From contig WGBT01000029.1 of the NCBI GenBank assembly GCA_015494185.1, positions 1 through 12,168 on the forward strand: a stretch of DNA of 12,168 nt, written 5' to 3'. Below the pieces are notes generated by a model. The model was not told the origin of the DNA and did not search any database. It saw only the letters and a list, made by a program, of their open reading frames with translations. Source of the stretch: Hyphomicrobiales bacterium (lineage in GTDB: Bacteria > Pseudomonadota > Alphaproteobacteria > Rhizobiales > S144-35). Within the stretch, counting starts at the first letter, position 1. The number at the start of each line of letters is the position of its first letter. Shown here piece after piece: positions 6,608 through 12,168 of this stretch. A program made the translations under genes and the position numbers.

Positions 6608-7156
6608 ACGCAAAGAGCCATACTTAGAGGCATGCCATGCGTGGGGGGGCAAAGAGCCGTTTTGCCAATATGCATTTGCCAACATGCAAGGGCAAGTCAG
6701 GTCAACAGCAAAGCGGGGCAACAGGCTTGCAGGGCTATATGCGATTTAGGAAGTAAGCTGTGCAGCGGGAGAGTGGATGTTGAATGTCCGTCCGCAAATC
6801 CGACCAAAAATTCAGGAGCTTAAAAAAACGATTTGCTGGCGGATTTCTCCTTACAAAGGCGTCACCTCGTACCAGCGGGGAAATCCTTGGCTCCTCGGCT
6901 CTTTTGGTTTTTGTTCTGAAATGCCAGGTGAGGCTTGTTCTTATGCATTTTTGTCAATCAAGGGCTACGAAAGACGCGGGGCTGACAGCGCCAATGCAAA
7001 GCTTTTGTAACTCTTGAATGATAAAAAGGCCTTCAGAACAATCATCGAGACCACACATCCAACACAGTTGAAAACATGGCTTTGCGGCGGGCTGACAGCT
7101 CTCACGCGCAGGGCGGCTCGATCTGGCAAATACAACACAAGACAGGATGATGCGTA
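6608..7156 (+). other. 549-bp gap between ACP and ketosynthase, no convincing gene
   Basis: I see no recognisable protein here. Two overlapping 77-codon frames open at 6777 and 6784, but their products resemble nothing and the frames overlap each other. A GGCAAA/TTTGCC hairpin (6648-6666) follows the ACP gene and runs into a 14-bp tandem repeat. GGGCTGACAGC, which contains the small palindrome GCTGACAGC, occurs at 6979-6989 and again at 7089-7099. The length and repeats suggest a regulatory region giving the ketosynthase its own promoter, but I cannot point to a good -35/-10 pair. Confidence 0.35.
6661..6688 (+). repeat. 14-bp tandem repeat, two copies
   Basis: TTTGCCAATATGCA (6661-6674) is directly followed by TTTGCCAACATGCA (6675-6688), 13 of 14 bases identical. 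The first six bases also pair with GGCAAA at 6648-6653. Two tandem copies near a promoter region could be paired regulator half-sites, or a replication-slippage duplication. Confidence 0.6.
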
Positions 7157-8395
7157 ATGGCTGAAACGAATGGCAAACGCCGTGTGGTGATTACCGGACA
7201 AGGCGTTGTGACACCACTTGGCATTGGCGTCGACACTTTTTGGGCAGCCCTCAAGCAAGGAAAATGCGGCTATGGTCCCGCCACCACCTATGATACGGAA
7301 GGTTTGACGGTCAAAATTTCCGGTGAAGTCAAGGACTTCGATACCAACACCCATCTGCCGAACAATATTGCCCAGGTGCGGCGGGCTGACAAAATGACCC
7401 AATATTCCTATGCTTGTGCGCACCAGGCTGTTACGCAGGCAGGACTGGAAACCCCACTGAAAGATGGCGCCCGCGCCTCAGCCATCATTGGGGTTGGCTC
7501 GCCTGGCCTGACAACCCTGGAAAATGCATATCGCGAGTTGTTTGCCGAAGGCAAGCGGCGCCCCAATCCATTAACGCTTTTGTCTTCGCTCGGTAGCACC
7601 GTTCCAGCAACGTTGAGCATGGCCTATCAGATCACAGGGCCAACTTTCTGTGTTGTCAGCGCCTGTTCCTCTGCCGCCCATGCCATGGGCCTGACCTATC
7701 GCATGATCCGTGATGGGGTGGTCGATCTTGGCCTGACCGGCGGTGCCGAAGCCTCCCTCAATTGGGGCGCCACCAAAGCCTGGGAAGCCCTTTTCGTGCT
7801 CAGCCGCAAGGGCTGTTTCCCGTTTTCCAAACAACGCGATGGGACCGTTTTATCCGAAGGCGCAGGCGTTTTTGTTTTTGAAGAATTAGAGCACGCCCGT
7901 GCCCGCGGGGCCAATATTTTGGCCGAGGTCATGGGGTTTGGCATGACGGCAGATGCTGGAGGCATGGTCAATCCCACTGTCGAAGGTCCCGCCGGCGCGA
8001 TGCAAGAAGCGCTCGATGAAGCCCGGCTTTCCCCTTCCGATATTGATTATCTCAACGCCCATGGCACTGCGACCAAGGTCAATGACCCCAATGAAACCAA
8101 TGCCATCAAGCGGGTGTTTGGAAATGCTGCCAACAACCTTTCGATTTCCTCCACCAAGAGCATGCACGGGCATTTGCTCGGTGGAGGGGCTGCGGTGGAA
8201 GCCGTTGCCTGCATCAAGGCCATGGAAGACAATTTCGTGCCCCCAACGATCAATCTGAACGAGCCTGATCCTGAATGCGATTTGGACTTTACGCCCAATC
8301 AAGGCAAGTCCCGCGAAATCACTTACACAATGAGCAACTCGTTAGCCTTTGGCGGCCTGAACACCGTGCTGATTTTCGGCCCCGCCCCAGTTTAA
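7157..8395 (+). CDS. Beta-ketoacyl-ACP synthase, KAS II family (NodE-like)
   Basis: This enzyme would condense malonyl-ACP with an acyl primer, lengthening it by two carbons. The 412-residue product has the complete thiolase-fold active site: Cys170 in VVSACSSAAHA (acyl acceptor), His302 in NAHGTATKVND, Lys334 and His339 in STKSMHGHLLGGGA. The N-terminus RRVVITGQGVVTPLG is typical of FabF. The C-terminal NSLAFGGLNTVLIF differs from the usual NSFGFGGTN of housekeeping FabF and resembles NodE-type synthases, as I recall them. The spacing of catalytic residues is normal, so it should be active. AGGA lies nine bases before the ATG. The partner is probably the ACP at 6335; together they look like a NodFE-type pair, used elsewhere to make special unsaturated or long acyl chains. 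No nod genes are present, so a nodulation role is not implied. The stop codon lies in a repeat fragment. Confidence 0.93.
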   Translation: MAETNGKRRVVITGQGVVTPLGIGVDTFWAALKQGKCGYGPATTYDTEGLTVKISGEVKDFDTNTHLPNNIAQVRRADKMTQYSYACAHQAVTQAGLETPLKDGARASAIIGVGSPGLTTLENAYRELFAEGKRRPNPLTLLSSLGSTVPATLSMAYQITGPTFCVVSACSSAAHAMGLTYRMIRDGVVDLGLTGGAEASLNWGATKAWEALFVLSRKGCFPFSKQRDGTVLSEGAGVFVFEELEHARARGANILAEVMGFGMTADAGGMVNPTVEGPAGAMQEALDEARLSPSDIDYLNAHGTATKVNDPNETNAIKRVFGNAANNLSISSTKSMHGHLLGGGAAVEAVACIKAMEDNFVPPTINLNEPDPECDLDFTPNQGKSREITYTMSNSLAFGGLNTVLIFGPAPV

Positions 8396-8418
8396 TACCG
8401 GCGGTATTATTCGTTGAC
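8393..8418 (-). mobile_element. Short fragment related to the IS110-type remnant at the right end
   Basis: TAATACCGGCGGT (8393-8405) is identical to 12099-12111, and the match continues to 22 of 26 bases (8393-8418 against 12099-12124). Weaker similarity follows to about 8446, including CGT and CCTTTGAA blocks. In the related copy this stretch encodes the first residues of an IS110-family transposase; here the frame has no start and the ketosynthase stop TAA is its first three bases. The first 17 bases also form a perfect palindrome, TAATACCG-G-CGGTATTA. Confidence 0.45.
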
Positions 8419-8461
8419 CGCTGACATTTTTCGTATTCCTTTGAAGTTTCATGTGTTCATC

Positions 8462-8501
8462 GAACGGTGTGCGAATAAAGGGAACGGTGTGCGAATGAAG
8501 G
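8462..8501. repeat. 20-bp tandem duplication
   Basis: GAACGGTGTGCGAATAAAGG (8462-8481) is followed at once by GAACGGTGTGCGAATGAAGG (8482-8501), 19 of 20 bases identical. It lies in the 242-bp convergent gap between the ketosynthase and the DUF4175 gene. No gene is evident in this gap: a minus-strand frame starting at 8638 overlaps the DUF4175 stop, but its product is not recognisable. A small stem, CCTCAA/TTGAGG (8601-8618), is the only terminator-like structure for the minus-strand gene, and it lacks a T-run. Confidence 0.75.
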
Positions 8502-8637
8502 TCAAAAGCCGCTGATCTCCCCTGTTTTTCCCAAGAAAGGAACAGAACCAGGCCGCTCTCTTCTCCCGCTCCCGCCTCAATGAAACCAGACAGACTCTCC
8601 CCCTCAATCAATGTTGAGGTCAAGTCGTCAGCTCCCA

Positions 8638-11600
8638 TTAAAAGCGCTGAATGAGACGTTCGATATAATCGAGTTCAAGGCTTGGCCGGGTTGGATCGGA
8701 TAGCCGGCGGCGCAGTTCTTCGAGAACTTCCCGGGCGCGCTGAATAACAATCTCATCTGGCACCTTGACATTCAAGCCAAAAGTCGGGCCATCAGTCCCG
8801 GTCGGCCGGCCAGCTGGGTCGTGACTGTCGCGGCCTGATCGTCCAATGCGGGTGCCAAGCTGCTTGAGCACCTGTTCGGCGAGTTGCTGGGTGCCTTTAC
8901 GCAAATTATCCAGTGCCCGGGATTGATTTTGTGTCGCCCGGTCAAGCTGCTCACCATAAAGGTTTTCTCCCGCCCGTTGCATCGAACGCGCCGCCCCCTT
9001 CAAATCCCGTGGCAGCGGCATTCCCGAGCGTTGCAAACGGCCAAGCAGGTCAACAAGGTCATTGACCAAGTCCTGTTGTCCCCGCTGCACATCCCCAAGG
9101 GTTGGCGGGCCACCATTGCCGGGCTTGCCTCCTTGTCCTGATTTTCGACTTTGCCTGTTGCCCTGTTCCTGTCCCTGTCCTGAACCTTGCTCAAATCGCC
9201 GGCCAGACGAGCCCAAACGCGGCCCCGATTGGCTTCCCTGCCGCGGCGCCCCGTAACGGTTCTGCCCCTGTTGCCCCCGTTGCCCCTGTTGCGGACGGCC
9301 GAACCGATTGGCTTGCCCCTCCAAACCTTGAAACATCCGTTGGTCTTCCTGGCGCTTGAGCTGAAAAGTCTGATCAAGCAGTTGCTGTTGTTTCATGATC
9401 ATCCGCCCCAACCCATCAATCGCCTGCATCATCTGCTGAGCCCCTTTGGCTCCCTGCATCTGACCATTCTGACCGGCCCGCAGATTTTCCAGCAGATCAC
9501 GCAATTGGCTGAGCATTTGCTGCGCCTTGTCGCGTTCGCCAATCTTGGCGAGATTTTCAATGTTTTTCAGAATCTGTTCCAAACTCTGCTGATCGAGAAC
9601 CCTGGCATTTTGCAATTGCTTGGCCATTTCCGGCGGCATTTCCCTGGCGGCCTGTTGCGACAGGGAGCGCAAATACTGCATCATGGCCTGGCGCAACTGT
9701 TGCATCAGTTGGTGGATTTCCTCATCTGGCGCCTTGCGCGAAAGCGCTTCCATCAGCTTTTCTTGGGCGGCGCGAAGTGCCCGTTCCGCATCGGACAAAT
9801 CCCCATCTTCAATGCGCACCGCCAGATCCCACAATAGTTTTACCGTGCTTTTCAAAGACGGCCGGGTGCCATCATAGCGCAATCGCCAAACCGCCGTACG
9901 CAGCCCCAAATAGACCGTCAAATCCTGATAGTTGGTCTGGGCTGCGCGTTGAGTGAGATAATCCAACCCGCGGGCAATCGCATAGCGGCGTGACGGACGC
10001 GCCACCAGTTTTTTGCGCAAAGCGATAACCGCCCGCGCCAATGGTTTGCGAAACTGCCGTTCTGGCAGCCGCAGCTTGATAACCTCGCTATACCCGGTCT
10101 GCCCCGCATGGTCGGTGGCTGACAGCACCATCTCCACCGGCAGACCCGCCCAGGGATGCGCCGCCAGATTGCGATAAACCTTGCCATTGCCCCGTTTCAA
10201 ATGATCCCGCGGCAACCGCAAGGCAAAGTGTGGAGGCTCAACCAGCGGTTCTTCGACATAGATGATATTGTCTTGCACCGGCCGGCGGTCTAAATCCTTC
10301 TGGCCAAAATTCTTTCCGCCTTTTTGTAGCGCGCCAATAGCATGGTCTTCGTTGCCCATCTCCGGCGCCTTCTTGGGATCGCTTTGAAGAGGGAGAGGCG
10401 ACGGCGCAGACATTGGTTTGCCAGCGACACTTTTCTTATCGAGCCTGAAGCGCGCCGAGGCGGATTTCACGCCATAATCATCGGCAACCCGGTATTCCAG
10501 CCGCAAGGCCCCGCGATGGGTGGTTTGCGGCGGACGCACCAGGGCAATTGCGGGAATGTTGTCTTCAATGATGTTGAATTGCCAGGCGAGCACCACATCA
10601 TGGCCCCGCAAGACCTGCACCTGAAGCGGTTGGCGCAACAGCACCTTGTGTTCGCGCACCGTATCATTGCTTGCCCCGGCCCAGACGGCCGAATGTGCTG
10701 CGGCTTGCGTCGCGGCTTCCTGCTTTGGACTCACTTGCTCAAGGGATACCGGTTTGCCATCGCGCAGAATTCGAAGCTGATAACGGCCTCGGCCCTCCCC
10801 CGTAAAACGCACAATCAAACGGCTGTTTTCAGGAACCGCCCGTTCACTAATCTGCTTGACCCCTGTTTGGTTTTGCTTCTCCAATTGCGTTTTGGCAGGG
10901 TCTGAGGCTCGTTTTTGGCGAACACTCGCCAAACTTTGTTCGATTTGCTGTTTTGTGATCCCCGGTAAGGCATTTAGATCAATCTTGTTATCGGTGAGCA
11001 AAACCGGCGGCTTGCCGGTGTAAAGCGGGGGATTGACCCAAGCATCGAGACGCACATCCGCAGGGGGCATCACCGGCTTTCTCAAGTTCAAGGCATAGTC
11101 CAGATTATGGCGGAAATCCCGGCCAAGGGCAATGGCTGCGATCACCAAAGCCAAAAGCAATGCGGCCCGAAGCGCATAAGGATCATAACGCTCCATATGG
11201 GCGTTGAACTGACCGCTTTTCAGCGCCGCAAACCGGCGCGCCTGGCGCAAGCGATGAACCAACCACAGGCGCCGGACCGCACGATTGTTGCTGCCTTGGG
11301 TGGCGATTTCATCCTCAAAGGAAGTAGCGGGGCGGTGGCGAAGCCCCGATTGGCGTTCCAACCGTGCCAACGCCTCCTGCCTGGAAGGCAAACGCACTGT
11401 CAGAAGCGGCAGTAAAGCCAACACAAAGGCGGTCAAAAACAACGCGAGAAGAAACTTATGCAGCCCCGGTCCCATCACTTGCCAAAGCCCAAGCATGGTC
11501 ACCAGCAAAAACAAGCAAGCAATCGCAAATGGCAACCATAAGCGCGGCCACAACCGTTCCAGCAGGATGATCCAGCGGCTGCGGCGTATCTTGCCTTGCA

Positions 11601-11682
11601 ACTGCCGCTCGGCACGGCGCAATTCCCGGTCCCAATCACCGGTTTCCGTCTCAACTACCGCCGCTTTCGTCGTTTCACTCAT
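8638..11682 (-). CDS. DUF4175/TIGR02302-type membrane protein with Gln/Gly-rich C-terminus
   Basis: I recognise this 1014-residue protein as the alphaproteobacterial low-complexity family TIGR02302 (DUF4175). Two hydrophobic segments lie close together near the N-terminus (about 48-70 and 76-96) and a third at about 169-187. The block DVRLDAWVNPPLYTGKPP (209-226) is typical of the family. A large region follows with features like GQEALARLER-type basic helices before it and beta-rich sequence after it. Residues about 627-734 are rich in charged and Gln residues and likely helical or coiled. Residues about 735-870 are Gln/Gly/Arg-rich low complexity, and a conserved-looking C-terminus ends in LELDYIERLIQRF. 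The function is unknown; the bulk after the third helix is predicted outside the cytoplasm. It is longer than the roughly 850 residues usual for the family. AAGGA lies nine bases before the ATG. It stands alone in the window. Confidence 0.9.
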   Translation of the reverse strand: MSETTKAAVVETETGDWDRELRRAERQLQGKIRRSRWIILLERLWPRLWLPFAIACLFLLVTMLGLWQVMGPGLHKFLLALFLTAFVLALLPLLTVRLPSRQEALARLERQSGLRHRPATSFEDEIATQGSNNRAVRRLWLVHRLRQARRFAALKSGQFNAHMERYDPYALRAALLLALVIAAIALGRDFRHNLDYALNLRKPVMPPADVRLDAWVNPPLYTGKPPVLLTDNKIDLNALPGITKQQIEQSLASVRQKRASDPAKTQLEKQNQTGVKQISERAVPENSRLIVRFTGEGRGRYQLRILRDGKPVSLEQVSPKQEAATQAAAHSAVWAGASNDTVREHKVLLRQPLQVQVLRGHDVVLAWQFNIIEDNIPAIALVRPPQTTHRGALRLEYRVADDYGVKSASARFRLDKKSVAGKPMSAPSPLPLQSDPKKAPEMGNEDHAIGALQKGGKNFGQKDLDRRPVQDNIIYVEEPLVEPPHFALRLPRDHLKRGNGKVYRNLAAHPWAGLPVEMVLSATDHAGQTGYSEVIKLRLPERQFRKPLARAVIALRKKLVARPSRRYAIARGLDYLTQRAAQTNYQDLTVYLGLRTAVWRLRYDGTRPSLKSTVKLLWDLAVRIEDGDLSDAERALRAAQEKLMEALSRKAPDEEIHQLMQQLRQAMMQYLRSLSQQAAREMPPEMAKQLQNARVLDQQSLEQILKNIENLAKIGERDKAQQMLSQLRDLLENLRAGQNGQMQGAKGAQQMMQAIDGLGRMIMKQQQLLDQTFQLKRQEDQRMFQGLEGQANRFGRPQQGQRGQQGQNRYGAPRQGSQSGPRLGSSGRRFEQGSGQGQEQGNRQSRKSGQGGKPGNGGPPTLGDVQRGQQDLVNDLVDLLGRLQRSGMPLPRDLKGAARSMQRAGENLYGEQLDRATQNQSRALDNLRKGTQQLAEQVLKQLGTRIGRSGRDSHDPAGRPTGTDGPTFGLNVKVPDEIVIQRAREVLEELRRRLSDPTRPSLELDYIERLIQRF

Positions 11683-11850
11683 GCTTGCATGTCCTTGAAA
11701 AACGCCGCTTGATCCAACTCAAATCACCCCCCTGACATTGACTCGTATACCGCTCAATTTACCTATAACCTTTAATGGGATACGGAAAACTCAAGCTGTC
11801 AATAGAAAAAACCTCCGGTAGCGATATAAGCCTAGACCTCCGTAAGCCTA
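11683..11850 (-). promoter_or_regulatory. Upstream region of the DUF4175 gene with a 16-bp tandem repeat
   Basis: On the minus strand a perfect TTGACA lies at 11802-11797, about 115 bases before the DUF4175 start, but no good TATAAT follows at 16-18 bases, so the promoter is uncertain. Further upstream TAAGCCTAGACCT occurs at 11827-11839 and 11843-11855, a 16-bp period repeated twice. The second copy runs into the left arm of the large palindrome. Confidence 0.35.
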
Positions 11851-11994
11851 GACCTGTCCTTCCATTCCATGGTGAGCGTTTTTGCATTTTCCTAAAGTTT
11901 GTCAAGGGTGTAACCGCTCTGCGGCCGCTTTCAGCGGCCCTTGACAAACTTTAGGAAAATGCCAGTGTCTCATCATGGAATGGAAGGGCTGGTC
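11851..11994. repeat. 144-bp imperfect palindrome (MITE- or REP-like)
   Basis: Two nested pairs of arms are seen. The outer arms, 11851-11871 and 11974-11994, match at 19 of 21 bases (core CCTTCCATTCCATG). The inner arms, 11884-11908 and 11938-11962, are a perfect 25-bp inverted repeat (core CCTAAAGTTTGTCAAGGG). The centre holds a further stem, GGCCGCT-TTC-AGCGGCC (11923-11939), overlapping the inner right arm. The spacers between outer and inner arms are 12 and 11 bases and are partly alike (TGAG). There is no coding capacity. The form suits a miniature inverted-repeat element or an extragenic palindrome; it could also act as a bidirectional transcription block. Confidence 0.8.
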
Positions 11995-12066
11995 CAACAG
12001 TTTCAGCCCGCTGCCTGGTCAAATCCTGATGAACTGAAGATTTTAGGCACATAAATACCACGAAAT

Positions 12067-12132
12067 TTAGGCGACAGCCATGTTCGTTTTGCTTGTGGTA
12101 ATACCGGCGGTCTTTATCATTGACTTTTCCAT
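12067..12132 (-). pseudogene. Decayed 5' end of an IS110-family transposase
   Basis: From the ATG at 12132-12130 the minus strand encodes MEKSMIKTAGITTSKTNMAV, one more Ala, and then TAA (12069-12067). IS110-family (DEDD) transposases begin with a pattern like KTAGIDTSKTxLDVA; here the first catalytic Asp is Thr12 and LDVA has become MAVA. AAAAGGAG lies nine bases upstream, so the original initiation region is kept. After the stop, a shifted frame reads GFDQAAG before another stop, which may be a trace of the same domain, though weak. The rest of the transposase is absent; the palindrome begins about 70 bases on. I call it a dead remnant. Confidence 0.55.
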
Positions 12133-12168
12133 GCTTTCCGTCTCCTTTTGAATGTTCTGCGTAAATTG

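Noticed and set aside
6777..7010. 77-codon frame in the ACP-ketosynthase gap
   Set aside because: It has a GGGAGAG-like sequence before its ATG, but the product matches no family known to me and a second frame of equal length overlaps it; probably chance.
6965..7423. 152-codon minus-strand frame over the ketosynthase start
   Set aside because: Its first 89 or so codons are antisense to the ketosynthase N-terminus and the remainder is unrecognisable.
8393..8409. Intrinsic terminator of the ketosynthase gene
   Set aside because: The perfect palindrome is there, but it is AT-rich at its ends, leaves only a very small loop and is not followed by a T-run.
8462..8501. CRISPR-like repeat
   Set aside because: There are only two copies with no spacer between them, so it is a tandem duplication and not an array.
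8342..8638. 98-codon minus-strand frame whose ATG overlaps the DUF4175 stop
   Set aside because: The TAATG overlap suggests coupling, but the product has no known features, runs through the 20-bp tandem repeat and the IS110-like fragment, and ends antisense inside the ketosynthase gene.
9187..9837. 216-codon plus-strand frame opposite the DUF4175 gene
   Set aside because: It arises from the Gln/Gly-rich low-complexity coding sequence read antisense as Leu/Pro-rich sequence.

Overview
This window looks like chromosomal DNA from an alphaproteobacterium. The main evidence is a 1014-residue membrane protein of the DUF4175/TIGR02302 type (a Gln/Gly-rich family typical of Alphaproteobacteria), a ccoNOQP operon whose CcoN carries the N-terminal extension common in that class, and a NodFE-like acyl carrier protein/ketosynthase pair. 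The species cannot be named from the sequence alone.

Layout. Positions 1-4035 (minus strand) hold a tightly packed cbb3-type cytochrome c oxidase operon, ccoN-ccoO-ccoQ-ccoP, followed by a small unrecognised membrane protein whose start overlaps the ccoP stop. ccoQ is only 54 codons long and overlaps both neighbours. A possible partial membrane-protein gene runs off the left edge. Behind ccoN's promoter region, on the same strand, lies a long-chain acyl-CoA ligase (4183-5949). A 385-bp divergent intergenic region separates it from a plus-strand acyl carrier protein (6335-6607). After a 549-bp gap without a convincing gene comes a plus-strand beta-ketoacyl-ACP synthase (7157-8395). It converges on the minus-strand DUF4175/TIGR02302 gene (8638-11682). 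The right end (11683-12168) has no intact gene. It holds short tandem repeats, a 144-bp imperfect palindrome and the decayed 5' end of an IS110-family transposase.

How the genes work together. CcoNOP form a proton-pumping, high-affinity haem-copper terminal oxidase for microaerobic respiration, and CcoQ is its small accessory subunit. Every metal and haem ligand I looked for in CcoN, CcoO and CcoP is present. The maturation genes ccoGHIS are not in the window, and no canonical FNR/FixK box is visible upstream of ccoN. The acyl-CoA ligase, ACP and ketosynthase suggest a dedicated acyl-chain module (activation, carriage, elongation) beside the housekeeping fatty-acid pathway. This is inferred from family membership and proximity.

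Most unusual structure is intergenic: a duplicated GTG initiation region at ccoN that also recurs near the left edge; a 12-bp tandem/palindromic site upstream of the ligase; a 14-bp tandem repeat between ACP and ketosynthase; a fragment resembling the IS110 remnant that overlaps the ketosynthase stop codon; a 20-bp tandem duplication; and the palindrome beside the transposase remnant. I see no CRISPR array, tRNA, rRNA, defence system or other clearly new multi-gene system.
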